Assembly: GCF_001278055.1 (NCBI RefSeq) | Contig: NZ_CP010802.1 | Span: 2,705,504-2,769,503 of the forward strand | Source of the DNA: Desulfuromonas soudanensis | GTDB taxonomy: Bacteria > Desulfobacterota > Desulfuromonadia > Desulfuromonadales > WTL | Direction of reading: 5' to 3' | Length of the DNA stretch: 64,000 bases | In this document: one piece after another, positions 32,164 through 40,045 of the stretch | How positions within the stretch are numbered: position 1 is the first letter of the stretch | Layout: each line of letters opens with the position of its first letter | The notes under the pieces: model-generated | Told to the model about the DNA's origin: nothing | Databases searched by the model: none | The model's input: the letters and a program-made list of their open reading frames with translations, nothing else | Translations under genes and position numbers: made by a program

Positions 32164-33528
32164 TCAGGCGTCGAGTTCTTTCCCGAGATCCTGGGACAAC
32201 TCGTCAAAAAAGAGGGCGAAGGCCGGCTGATTGCGATGGGCATTCCCCCCCAGCCGGATGATGGAGCCCTTTCCTCCCTCCTCCACCGTCACCCAGATCC
32301 GACGGTGCGAATAGGAGAAGGCGGCGATGGAGCCTGCGATCATCAGCAGGCAGCCGAGCCAGACCACCCAGACGCCGGGATCCTTTTTCACCTGGAGGCC
32401 GGTGTACTCCTTTTTTGCATAATCAAGGAGCGTGAAGGCGTAGGTTCCGCCCCGCTTTTCGTCAAAACCGGCAAAGTTCTGCAGAACGATAAAGGGATTG
32501 CCGTGCCGGCCATCGGGGGTATTGACATGCATCTGGATCGCCGGCCCGAAGCGCTCATAGGATTCGGCATAGCCGGTGACGGCAAAAGAGCCCCCGTCCG
32601 GCAGCGGGACATGCTCTCCTTCACGGGCGGAAACCTCCAGGGTTTCGCCGGTCTCCCGGACCTTGACCCGCATCTTGAGGGTGGCGTTCCCCGCCGGACC
32701 GTAACTCGACTGATAAAAAGTGATCCCCTTGTAGCTGAGGGGATCGTTGACGACGATCTTGCGGTCTGAAATCACCTCCCGACCGCCATCAACGACATCG
32801 AGAATGCTCATGAACTCCCGCGGCCGGTTGGTGCCGTCGTAGTAGGTCACGGCGAAATCGTCGCAGCGCAGGGAAAACCCGAGCAGGAGCGGCTCCTTCA
32901 TCCCCTGCACCCAGACCTTGTCCGTGGAGGTCCCCTCCTCGATATTGACGTAGGCCTTGAATCCCCAGATGTTGCCGATGATGGCGCCGGCAAAGACCAC
33001 CAGGATGGAGAGGTGGGTCACATAGACGCCGAACCGGGACCAGGCCCCCTTCTCGGCATAGAGGTGGGTTTTGCCGTCCTGTTCGGTGATTGTCGCCGGC
33101 GCGAAGCGGCGACCGAGGGTCGCCGTCAGACGCCGGAGGGCCTCCCGGGGAGGGAGGGGGCTGCGCAGTTCGGCGCCATTGGCCAGCGACTTGTAGTGCC
33201 CGTCGTCGGGGACCAGCAGCGGCACGGTCACGGTCTTCCAGACCCGGGGAAAACGCTTGATCGAGCAGGCGGTCAGGTTGAGGGAGATGACGGTGAGGAG
33301 GCCGAGGAACCACCAGGACTGGTACATGCTGAAGAACTGCAGGGTCTCGAAGAGATCGTAGAGGTTCTTTCCGTAGAGCTCCAGGTACTCCTGCTGGGAG
33401 CGGTTCTGCTGAATCACCGTCCCGATGATCGAGGTCAAAGCCAGCAGAATCAGGGTGACAATGGTCAGTTTCAGGGAACAGAAAAAATCCCAGATGACCT
33501 GGAAAAAAGTCGGTTGTTTTGAATTCAA
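32164..33528 (-). CDS. resB: cytochrome c biogenesis protein ResB (system II)
   Basis: The product has 454 residues. The start appears to be TTG 33528, with AGGAG about 10 bases upstream. Three N-terminal helices (about 20-40, 68-88, 150-172) and one C-terminal helix (about 395-415) flank a large periplasmic domain. This is the ResB/Ccs1 arrangement. Motifs include LKLTIVTLILLALTSIIGT and ITFYQSSYG. It pairs with the downstream ccsA gene to attach haem to apocytochromes, as expected for an organism using many c-type cytochromes. Confidence 0.94.
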   Translation of the reverse strand: MNSKQPTFFQVIWDFFCSLKLTIVTLILLALTSIIGTVIQQNRSQQEYLELYGKNLYDLFETLQFFSMYQSWWFLGLLTVISLNLTACSIKRFPRVWKTVTVPLLVPDDGHYKSLANGAELRSPLPPREALRRLTATLGRRFAPATITEQDGKTHLYAEKGAWSRFGVYVTHLSILVVFAGAIIGNIWGFKAYVNIEEGTSTDKVWVQGMKEPLLLGFSLRCDDFAVTYYDGTNRPREFMSILDVVDGGREVISDRKIVVNDPLSYKGITFYQSSYGPAGNATLKMRVKVRETGETLEVSAREGEHVPLPDGGSFAVTGYAESYERFGPAIQMHVNTPDGRHGNPFIVLQNFAGFDEKRGGTYAFTLLDYAKKEYTGLQVKKDPGVWVVWLGCLLMIAGSIAAFSYSHRRIWVTVEEGGKGSIIRLGGNAHRNQPAFALFFDELSQDLGKELDA

Positions 33529-33636
33529 AACGTTTTAGCTCCTGTCATTATTCAAAAGTGGACGAAGAAACGGCCTCTCCCCGGTGAAGCTGAGGCTCGG
33601 GGAGGGAATAAACGCTCAAGGGGGGTCAGGGGTGGG

Positions 33637-34065
33637 TTAATTGAGCAGAACGACCGTGCGAAGGTGAAGCAGTGCCGGGGAAGGAGCGGCCGGGGTTTGC
33701 AGCGGAGAAGACTCAAGGCGAAGGTCGGCGGGGGGGAAGGAACGGAAAAGAACCGGCGGGGCGAGGGCGAGACTCGGAGCGCCGAGGGTGCGCCCGGTGC
33801 GAAGGCGCGACTTGAGAATCGGCGGAGCCAGCGGAAGGTCGATGCAGGGACCGCAGCCTCTTTCCCGAAGAACGTCCGTCTCCCCGGCGTGCGATACGGA
33901 CCCTTCCTCGCCGGGACAGCAGGTCAGAGACGCCAGAGGCGGCAGCCCCTCCTGCCCCGCGTGAAGACACCAGACGGCACCGAAAGCACTGCTGAAACCG
34001 GTCAGGAGATAGACGAGGAGGGAGAACCAGATCAGTCTGTTTGTCAGAAATGCTTTAAAGCTCAA
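33637..34065 (-). CDS. hypothetical exported Cys-containing protein
   Basis: The product has 142 residues. An N-terminal signal-like helix (LIWFSLLVYLLTGFSSAFG) is followed by AVWCLHAGQEG, a CC pair (LTCCPGEE) and CGPCIDLPL. The pattern CLHA, Cys/His and CGPCxDxPL resembles small exported proteins that often accompany metal-efflux genes. That comparison is from memory and is weak. The C-terminal half is proline- and leucine-rich without a recognised domain. It stands alone between resB and the GNAT gene. Confidence 0.6.
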   Translation of the reverse strand: MSFKAFLTNRLIWFSLLVYLLTGFSSAFGAVWCLHAGQEGLPPLASLTCCPGEEGSVSHAGETDVLRERGCGPCIDLPLAPPILKSRLRTGRTLGAPSLALAPPVLFRSFPPADLRLESSPLQTPAAPSPALLHLRTVVLLN

Positions 34066-34144
34066 GGCCGTCTTCCTCGGGAAGGGTACCGGTAGATACT
34101 AAGCCAGACCCAAGGTTTTTTGCAACAGCAATCGCGGCGCCGTT

Positions 34145-34963
34145 TCAGCCCATACTCCCCAGACTCGCCAGAGCCATCACCCTCCTCAGATCGACCCCCG
34201 CCCGATCGCCGGAAACCATCAGCGCCGCCCCTCCGACCGGCGCAAAACCGGCGGCGGCCAGCAGGGATCGCAGGGGCGAGGAGGCCAGGAGGTCGCAGGC
34301 GATCTCCACTTCGGGGTCGGCCGCCGCCAGCAGGGCCGACAGAACCTGGCGATTTTCCCGGGGACAGCAGGTCGCCGAGTACCAGGGGCCGAGCACCTGC
34401 AAATCCCTTCCCCCCTGGAGAAGGGCCACCGTCTCCTTGCAGGCAAAGGGCTGCCCGGAGGCGGTCAGGGCCCCGAGGAGGAGAAGTCGCCTCTCCCCCC
34501 AGGCCCGGCGGTCGGCGGCCGAAAGCGCCTCGGTGGCGCCATGGATCGCGGCCGGGACTGATGGCTTCCGGGCGCGGGGAGGAGAGATCCAGCGCTCGAT
34601 GCCGTCGACGGCGACAAATCCGTGGCGCTCGTAAAGGGGGCGCCCCAGCTCCGAGGCGGTCAGCCAGAGGGACCTGGCCCCCCTCTCCTCCAGCGCCGCC
34701 AGGGCGTGGGCGAAAAGCCGCTCGCCATACCCCCGGCGCCGCGCAGCCGGAGCGACGATCAGGTTGCCGATCCAGCCGTTCCTGCCGTGGCAAACGGCGC
34801 TGACGAAGCCGCAGGCGGCTCCCTGCTGCCGCAGCACCGAGACGCAGGGGGCAAGGACTCCGGTCAGAAGCGCCTCTTCGACCGGCGGCACCCGCCACCC
34901 TTCGTCCTTAGCCAGAACGAGAAAGTCCGGCCAATCCCCCTCCACTGCAACCGCGATCTCCAT
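34145..34963 (-). CDS. GNAT family N-acetyltransferase
   Basis: The product has 272 residues. The N-terminal half (about 1-125) is a GNAT domain with the acetyl-CoA loop APAARRRGYGERLF and GRPLYERHGFVAVDG. The second half (about 140-270) looks like a second, degenerate GNAT-like unit (CDLLASSPLRSLLAAAGFAPVGG). The start codon overlaps the nifV stop (TGATG), so it is translationally coupled to homocitrate synthase. Its substrate is unknown. Co-expression with nifV under a sigma54 promoter suggests a role during diazotrophic growth, which is an inference. Confidence 0.85.
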   Translation of the reverse strand: MEIAVAVEGDWPDFLVLAKDEGWRVPPVEEALLTGVLAPCVSVLRQQGAACGFVSAVCHGRNGWIGNLIVAPAARRRGYGERLFAHALAALEERGARSLWLTASELGRPLYERHGFVAVDGIERWISPPRARKPSVPAAIHGATEALSAADRRAWGERRLLLLGALTASGQPFACKETVALLQGGRDLQVLGPWYSATCCPRENRQVLSALLAAADPEVEIACDLLASSPLRSLLAAAGFAPVGGAALMVSGDRAGVDLRRVMALASLGSMG

Positions 34964-36102
34964 CAGGCGACCCGCGGCAGGGAGCGGCAGAGGGCTAGCA
35001 GCTCGCCGTCGTTGAGGGGACGCTTGTTGCGCTGGGAGATCCCCCGCACCCGCTCCAGCAGGTCCACGGCTTCCAGGCGGTCGACTTCAATCCCCAGTTC
35101 GCCGAGGCGGTGGATGAGCCCCTGGCTCCCCGAATGCTTGCCGAGCACCAGATGACGGTGGAGACCGACCTCGCCGGGATCGAACCCTTCGTAGTTGAGG
35201 GGATTTTTCAGCACGCCGTCGGTGTGGAGCCCCGACTCGTGGGAGAAGACCTTTTCGCCGACCACCGCCTTCCAGTCGGGGACCGGCCGGCAGCTCGCCT
35301 GGCCCACATAGCGGGAGAGTTCGACGAAGCGCCGGGTGTCGATGCCGGTCTCGACCCCGCAGGCGTGACGGAGGGCCATCACCACCTCCTCGAGGGGGGC
35401 GTTGCCGGCCCGCTCGCCGAGGCCGTTGACCGTGGTGTTGACAAAGGTCGCCCCGGCGCGCAGCCCGGCGAGGGCGTTGGCCGTCGCCATCCCCAGGTCG
35501 TTGTGGGTGTGGACCTCGATGTCGAGATCGACCTTCGAGCGCAGAAACTTGATGTTGTCGTACATGGTGAAGGGGTCGAGAACGCCGAGGGTGTCGCAGT
35601 AACGGAAACGGTCGGCCCCCATGTCCCGGGCGACGCTCATGAGCTCGGCGAGAAAGTCGAGATCGGCGCGGCTGGCGTCCTCGCCGCCGACGGAGACGTA
35701 GAGGCCGTTTGCCTTGGCGAAGCCGAGGGCCACCCTGAGCTGCTCCATCACCCAGGCCCGATCCTTCCGCAGCTTGTGAACGATATGCTGGTCGGAAACC
35801 GAGAGGGAAATGTCCACCGCCTTCACACCGGAATCGATGGAGGCCTGGATGTCGGAGATCAGGGCCCGGTTCCAGGTGATCAGCCGGGCGTTGAGGCCGA
35901 GATCGACCAGGGCCCGGACGCTCGCCTGCTCATCGGGCCCCATGGCCGGGATGCCGCACTCCAGCTCGCCGACGCCGATCTCGTCGAGCATGGAGGCGAT
36001 GCGGATTTTCTCCGCGAGGGAAAAGACGACCCCGGCGGTCTGCTCGCCGTCCCGCAGCGTCGTGTCGTCGATGATGATCCGTCGCCCTGCCATGGTCTCC
36101 AT
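34963..36102 (-). CDS. nifV: homocitrate synthase NifV
   Basis: NifV condenses acetyl-CoA and 2-oxoglutarate to R-homocitrate, the organic ligand of FeMo-co. The product is 379 residues from ATG 36102 (METMAGRRI), with GGAGG 6 bases upstream; the longer frame runs through the leader terminator. The motifs are those of the DRE-TIM metallolyase family: DDTTLRDGEQTAGV at the N-terminus, the metal-binding HTHNDLGMATANAL, and GLGERAGNAPLEEVVM. The C-terminal segment KHSGSQGL follows. It has a sigma54 promoter and a leader with an ANTAR-type hairpin pair plus terminator. GNAT follows in the same transcript. Confidence 0.96.
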   Translation of the reverse strand: METMAGRRIIIDDTTLRDGEQTAGVVFSLAEKIRIASMLDEIGVGELECGIPAMGPDEQASVRALVDLGLNARLITWNRALISDIQASIDSGVKAVDISLSVSDQHIVHKLRKDRAWVMEQLRVALGFAKANGLYVSVGGEDASRADLDFLAELMSVARDMGADRFRYCDTLGVLDPFTMYDNIKFLRSKVDLDIEVHTHNDLGMATANALAGLRAGATFVNTTVNGLGERAGNAPLEEVVMALRHACGVETGIDTRRFVELSRYVGQASCRPVPDWKAVVGEKVFSHESGLHTDGVLKNPLNYEGFDPGEVGLHRHLVLGKHSGSQGLIHRLGELGIEVDRLEAVDLLERVRGISQRNKRPLNDGELLALCRSLPRVA

Positions 36103-36113
36103 GCCGACCTCCC

Positions 36114-36150
36114 CATAAAAAAAGCCCCGGGATCCAGGGATCCCGGGGCT
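36114..36150 (-). terminator. intrinsic terminator in the nifV leader
   Basis: On the minus strand the 12-bp stem AGCCCCGGGATC with a 4-nt loop is followed by TTTTTTT, ending 12 bases before the nifV start. The ribosome-binding site comes right after the T run. Unless bypassed, it should stop transcription before nifV. Confidence 0.9.
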
Positions 36151-36181
36151 GCGCTGCCCGTTAACCGGCATCCTTGCCGGT
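36146..36181 (-). promoter_or_regulatory. nifV: ANTAR-type dual hexaloop antitermination element of nifV
   Basis: On the minus strand, P1 (36181-36164) has stem ACCGGC/GCCGGT and hexaloop AAGGAT. After linker TAAC, P2 (36159-36146) has stem GGGC/GCCC and hexaloop AGCGCA. Both loops have A at position 1 and G at position 4, the ANTAR recognition rule. The 3' arm of P2 is part of the 5' arm of the terminator, so the two structures exclude each other. Confidence 0.8.
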
Positions 36182-36209
36182 GTATTATTTAAGTGACTCG
36201 TCTTTCAAT

Positions 36210-36228
36210 TAGCACGGGGCATGCCAAA
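36210..36228 (-). promoter_or_regulatory. sigma54 (-24/-12) promoter of nifV
   Basis: The minus strand reads TTGGCATGCCCCGTGCT: GG and GC have the exact 10-bp spacing, and TTGGCA-G and TGC match the consensus. The predicted start of transcription is near 36200, about 20 bases before hairpin P1. Confidence 0.8.
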
Positions 36229-36287
36229 GGGAGAATCGGGCTGAACCCGGGGGTGACGGCCGGCAGCCCTCACAGACTGCCGCAAAA

Positions 36288-36986
36288 TCAGGCAGTCTTG
36301 AACGCTTTGGTAGCAGGAAAAGGCTTCCGGAGGGCGGAAACGGCGAGAAAATTTCCCAGAATCCGCCGCGCCAGTTCCCGGTGTTCTTTTTCGCCGGCGG
36401 CAAACCTCTCGGCAAAAAGACCCTCCGGGTCGACAGTAGCGCTCCAGGCAGCGACGGTGGCGCGGTCGACTTCGGGATGGAACTGCACTCCCCAGGTGTT
36501 GCGATAGCGAAAGGCCTGCCCCGGGCAGATCTCCGAGACGGCGAGATGAGCGGCTCCGGGAGGGACGGAGAAGGAGTCATTGTGCCACTGGAAGGCATAA
36601 AAGGACGGAGGAAGTCCGGCGAAGAGGGGATCGTCCGCCACGGTCTTTACCCGCTGCAAACCCTTCTCCCCCCGGCAGCCGCTGTGGACTTCGCCCCCCA
36701 GGGCATGAGCCAGAAGCTGGCCGCCGAGACAGATGCCGAGAAGGGGCGTGCCGATGTCGGCGGCGTCCCGAATCAAGCCGCTCAACGGTTCGAGAAAAGG
36801 AAAATCCTCCCTGTCATGCACTCCCATGGTGCCGCCGAGAACGATGACCGCGGAGGTCTCGGAAGAGTCAGGCATCGGATCGCCGGCAAAGAGGCGCAGC
36901 ACCCGATGAGCAATCCCCCACTCCATGAGGAGAGTGCCGAAAAAGGCCGGCGGAACCCGGGGATCGTTCTGGATGACGAGCAGCAT
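36288..36986 (-). CDS. class I glutamine amidotransferase-like protein
   Basis: The product has 232 residues and a GATase fold. The nucleophile is in GICLGGQLLAHALGG, and the His/Glu pair in WGVQFHPEVD. These match the GMP-synthase-like subgroup annotated as type 1 glutamine amidotransferases. GGAGG precedes ATG 36986, only 20 bp after the modC stop, so it is probably the fourth gene of modABC. Its acceptor substrate is unknown. A small stem (GACTGCC/GGCAGTC) overlaps its stop codon, just before the nifV promoter. Confidence 0.88.
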   Translation of the reverse strand: MLLVIQNDPRVPPAFFGTLLMEWGIAHRVLRLFAGDPMPDSSETSAVIVLGGTMGVHDREDFPFLEPLSGLIRDAADIGTPLLGICLGGQLLAHALGGEVHSGCRGEKGLQRVKTVADDPLFAGLPPSFYAFQWHNDSFSVPPGAAHLAVSEICPGQAFRYRNTWGVQFHPEVDRATVAAWSATVDPEGLFAERFAAGEKEHRELARRILGNFLAVSALRKPFPATKAFKTA

Positions 36987-37006
36987 GGTTCCTCCTGACT
37001 AGGAGC

Positions 37007-38059
37007 CTAGAAAAGCGGCCGGAAGGCCGAGGCCTTGATCACGGCGTAGATCTTCGTCCCGGGGCCAATCCCCATCTCCTCGGCGGCGCGGGCCACCACC
37101 GTGGCGATCAGCGTCTGGCCCCCGCAGTCGAGCTCGACGGCCACCCGGTTCTCCATGGCGGAGACGGACACCACCGTGCAGTGCAGGAGATTGCGGGCGC
37201 TGATCGCCTCGGGATGCCCCTTGAAGAGCATGATGTCCTTGGAGGAGAGTTCGAAGGTCGTCTCTCCCCGCCTTCCGGCCCACATGAGGAGCCGGCAGTC
37301 GCCGAAGGCGTAGCCGTAGAGATCGTCGACGGCCTGGGGAGGAGAGAGGCGCAGCAGGTTGATGTAGCCGGCCCGCGTCCACCCCATGCGCTGCCGCGCC
37401 AGCTCTTCCGGGGTCATCTGCCCGGTGACCTCGCCGCGGTGGAGAACCACCACCTCCTCGCTCATCAGGCGCATTTCGTTGAGCGAATGGGAGATGAGGA
37501 GGCTCGGCACCCGGAACTCTTCGCTGATCGCCGTCAGATAAGGGATGATCTGGTACTTGAGGGCCTCGTCGAGGGCCGAGAGGGGCTCATCCATCACCAG
37601 CAGGCGCGGACTGGCCAGGAGCGCCCGCCCGAGGGCGACCCGCTGCCGCTCGCCGCCGGAGAGGGCCTGGATGCGGCGACCGAGGAGGGCGCCGAGATCG
37701 AGGACGGCAATCAGCGCCGCGGGATCGACCTTGCGCAGTGCCGGCGGTGTGCGCCGGTAGCCGTAGAGGAGGTTGCGCTCGACGTCCATATGGGGGAAGA
37801 GGTGGGCGTTCTGAAAGACCACGGCGATGCGCCGCCGCTCCGGGAGGAGGGAGATCCGCCGCTCCGAGGAGTAGAGCACTTCGCCGTCGAGCTCGATGTG
37901 GCCGCCGTCGGGGGGGATGAGCCCGGCGATCATGTGCGCCAGGGTCGACTTGCCGCTCCCCGAGCGGCCGAAGATCCCGACCCGGTCGGTCTCCGTGGCG
38001 AAGGCGGCATCAAAGGTGAAATCACCGAGCTTCTTGCGCAGGGAGATGTCGAGCCTCAT
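37007..38059 (-). CDS. modC: molybdate ABC transporter ATP-binding protein ModC
   Basis: The product is 350 residues from ATG 38059 (MRLDISLRK), with GGAGGGAG upstream; the much longer frame is an antisense artefact over modB. Walker A is GRSGSGKST, the signature LSGGERQRVALGRALL, and Walker B LLVMDEPLSALD. A C-terminal TOBE/Mop-like domain (about 285-350) binds oxyanions in this family. It powers molybdate import. It overlaps modB by 4 bp. Confidence 0.96.
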   Translation of the reverse strand: MRLDISLRKKLGDFTFDAAFATETDRVGIFGRSGSGKSTLAHMIAGLIPPDGGHIELDGEVLYSSERRISLLPERRRIAVVFQNAHLFPHMDVERNLLYGYRRTPPALRKVDPAALIAVLDLGALLGRRIQALSGGERQRVALGRALLASPRLLVMDEPLSALDEALKYQIIPYLTAISEEFRVPSLLISHSLNEMRLMSEEVVVLHRGEVTGQMTPEELARQRMGWTRAGYINLLRLSPPQAVDDLYGYAFGDCRLLMWAGRRGETTFELSSKDIMLFKGHPEAISARNLLHCTVVSVSAMENRVAVELDCGGQTLIATVVARAAEEMGIGPGTKIYAVIKASAFRPLF

Positions 38060-38742
38060 GGCTCCCTCCGCGCGAAGCGACTCAGGAGCCCCTCGCTGAA
38101 CAGGAGGACGGCAAAGGAGAGGACGATGGAAACGGCACAGAGAGCCAGAGCCATGGAATCGCCGCCGGGGGTGTTGGTGTAGTCGTAGATCGCCAGGGGG
38201 ATGGTCTGGGTCATTCCGGGGATGTTGCCGGCGATGACGATGGTGGCGCCGAACTCGCCGAGGCTGCGGGCGAACATCAGGGTCGCCCCGGCGAGGACCG
38301 AGCGCCCCGAGAGGGGGATGATGACGGTGAAGAGGGTGTCGTACCAGCGCGCGCCGAGGGTGCGCGACGCCTGGAGGAGTTTCGGGTCGATCCCTTCGAG
38401 GCCGAGGCGTATGGAGCGCACCAGGAGGGGAAAGCCGACAATCATCGAAGCGAGGACCGCCGCCTTCCAGGTGAAGATGATGCGGATGTCCCAGCTCTTG
38501 AGCAACCCGCCGAGCCACCCCCGCTCGCCGAGGAGAAGGAGGAGGAGGTAGCCGACCACCACCGGCGGCAGCACCAGGGGGAGATTGACCACCCCGTCGA
38601 TGACCACCTTGGCCCGCAGGCGGCAGAAGACCAGGAGGCAGGCCACGGCATAGCCGAAGGGGAGCGACAGCACCGTCGCGGCGATGGCGACCTTGGCCGA
38701 CAGCCAGATGGCCTGATAATCTGCGGGGGTCAACTCGAGCAT
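38056..38742 (-). CDS. modB: molybdate ABC transporter permease ModB
   Basis: The 228-residue inner-membrane protein has five to six helices. The EAA-type loop that contacts ModC is RTLGARWYDTLFTVIIPLS, followed by LMFARSLGEFGATIVIAGN, which is characteristic of ModB. It starts at ATG 38742. It lies between modA and modC; a family 3 repeat sits in the modA-modB gap. Confidence 0.96.
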   Translation of the reverse strand: MLELTPADYQAIWLSAKVAIAATVLSLPFGYAVACLLVFCRLRAKVVIDGVVNLPLVLPPVVVGYLLLLLLGERGWLGGLLKSWDIRIIFTWKAAVLASMIVGFPLLVRSIRLGLEGIDPKLLQASRTLGARWYDTLFTVIIPLSGRSVLAGATLMFARSLGEFGATIVIAGNIPGMTQTIPLAIYDYTNTPGGDSMALALCAVSIVLSFAVLLFSEGLLSRFARREP

Positions 38743-38789
38743 GAAATCCTTCCTGAAATCTGAACCCGCCTCGCGCCCGCTCGCAGGGC

Positions 38790-38863
38790 TCGCTCAAGCC
38801 GCAAAGACGCCAGGAAAATCAAGGCTTTCGGTTTTCTTAGCGTCTTTGCGACTTTGCGTGCCA
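38790..38863. repeat. intergenic inverted repeat, family 3 (CGCAAAG octamers)
   Basis: The left arm holds AAGCCGCAAAGACGCCAGG. The right arm on the minus strand reads CACGCAAAGTCGCAAAGACG and continues CTAAG. The repeated unit is CGCAAAGW with an 8-nt period, and the arms are inverted around about 25 bp. It lies in the 138-bp gap between modA and modB. Confidence 0.75.
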
Positions 38864-38880
38864 TGGTCTTTGCCTTGTTC

Positions 38881-39627
38881 CTAGTTCACTTTGAAGCCGT
38901 GTTTTTCCAGCACCGCCATCGCCTCGTCCCCTTTGAGATAGACAAAAAAGGCCTGGGCTTCGGGGTTTTTGGCCCCGAGGGCGGTCAACGCCATGGGATA
39001 GGTGACTTGCGGATAGAGTGCCTTCGGAACGACGAAGCGGATCGTCGCATGAGGGGCCAGCAGGGCGTCGGTGCGATAGACGAAGGCGCCGTCCACCTCG
39101 CCGCGGTCGGCATACATCAGGGCCTGACGCACGTCCTTGGCGAAGACCAGAGCGCCGGCGGCGGCCAGGTTCTCGTAGAGCCCCGCCGTCTCCAGCGCCT
39201 GGCGGGCGTACTCTCCGGCGGGGACGCTGTTGGGGGAGCCGATGGCGATGCGCTGCAGATGGGCCGTTTCGGCCAGCGAAGAGACGGCGGTCTCCTTCCG
39301 GGCGACGAACACCAGCGCGTTGTGGGTCAGGACCCCGATCGTCTCCGGTGCCAGGAGTCCGCGCTCGCGGAGATATTCGATCCAGCGCGGGTTGGCGGAG
39401 ACGAAGAGATCGGCGGGGGCGCCGGCGTCGACCTGGCGAGCCAGGGTCCCCGAACCGGCGTAATTCTCCACAAAATCAACCCCGGGGTGCTTCTGCCTAT
39501 ACTGGGAGGAGATCTCCTTCATGGCGTTGTTGAGACTGGCGGCGGCAAAGATCCTGACCTCGCCGGCCAGGGCGGGAGCGCTCCAGCACAGCAGCAGGGT
39601 CAAGAATACGGTCAACTTTCCGGCCAT
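38881..39627 (-). CDS. modA: molybdate-binding periplasmic protein ModA
   Basis: The product has 248 residues with a signal peptide cleaved after APALA. Family motifs are VRIFAAASLNNAMKEI, NYAGSGTLARQVDAGAPADLF and the C-terminal YPMALT. The ATG at 39627 has GAGGTGG 6 bases upstream. It captures molybdate for ModBC. A sigma54 promoter lies 39-55 bases upstream, which ties molybdate uptake to nitrogen-fixation control. Confidence 0.96.
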   Translation of the reverse strand: MAGKLTVFLTLLLCWSAPALAGEVRIFAAASLNNAMKEISSQYRQKHPGVDFVENYAGSGTLARQVDAGAPADLFVSANPRWIEYLRERGLLAPETIGVLTHNALVFVARKETAVSSLAETAHLQRIAIGSPNSVPAGEYARQALETAGLYENLAAAGALVFAKDVRQALMYADRGEVDGAFVYRTDALLAPHATIRFVVPKALYPQVTYPMALTALGAKNPEAQAFFVYLKGDEAMAVLEKHGFKVN

Positions 39628-39665
39628 GGGCGTCCACCTCCGTTGAATTCAAGCATAGGGAGAAT

Positions 39666-39682
39666 AGCATATATCGGGCCAA
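39666..39682 (-). promoter_or_regulatory. sigma54 promoter of modA
   Basis: The minus strand reads TTGGCCCGATATATGCT. GG and GC have the correct spacing, and 15 of 17 positions fit the consensus used here. Predicted start near 39655, giving a leader of about 28 bases. Confidence 0.7.
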
Positions 39683-39924
39683 ATCCCTGCGCTTTTTCCT
39701 CCCCCCCTTCCCCCCCGGGATATCGCCCCCGGCAAAGGGGAGGTCCCGGTCGCCTCTCCGGATTCTGCCCATATATTAAACAGACAGCGGTCAATAAAAG
39801 ACCTCCCCGGAGGAGGCGCTCCCCTCCCGATACCTTCGGGCGGGATTCGATCCTCGGCCAAAGGGGCGTGATTCAGGAGACTTCGGCTGGGAGATTGCCT
39901 GCGACGCGGCGTCTCCGGAAGGGT

Positions 39925-39941
39925 CTGGCGAGACTCTTGCA
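39925..39941 (+). promoter_or_regulatory. sigma54 promoter of nifE
   Basis: CTGGCGAGACTCTTGCA has GG and TTGCA in exact -24/-12 register. Predicted start near 39952, leaving a leader of about 95 bases in which I see no terminator. Confidence 0.78.
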
Positions 39942-40045
39942 AATACGATGGGACAGGAAGGACACCCTCCCCCTGTTTCATTCCCCTCCCAACGACGTGA
40001 CGGGGCTGATTTCACTCTGGAGAACCGTTCAGAAAGGATCAGACC

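Larger units (their letters stand above)
39628..40045. other. divergent modA-nifE control region
   Basis: This 418-bp gap contains one sigma54 promoter for each direction (39666-39682 minus, 39925-39941 plus). No TGT-N10-ACA NifA site could be found between them. No gene is visible. Confidence 0.75.

Noticed and set aside
39683-39924. NifA upstream activating sequence (TGT-N10-ACA) between modA and nifE
   Set aside because: No TGT trinucleotide in a suitable arrangement occurs in this stretch.
39952-40045. A second ANTAR-type leader before nifE
   Set aside because: I found no hexaloop pair and no terminator in the predicted nifE leader.
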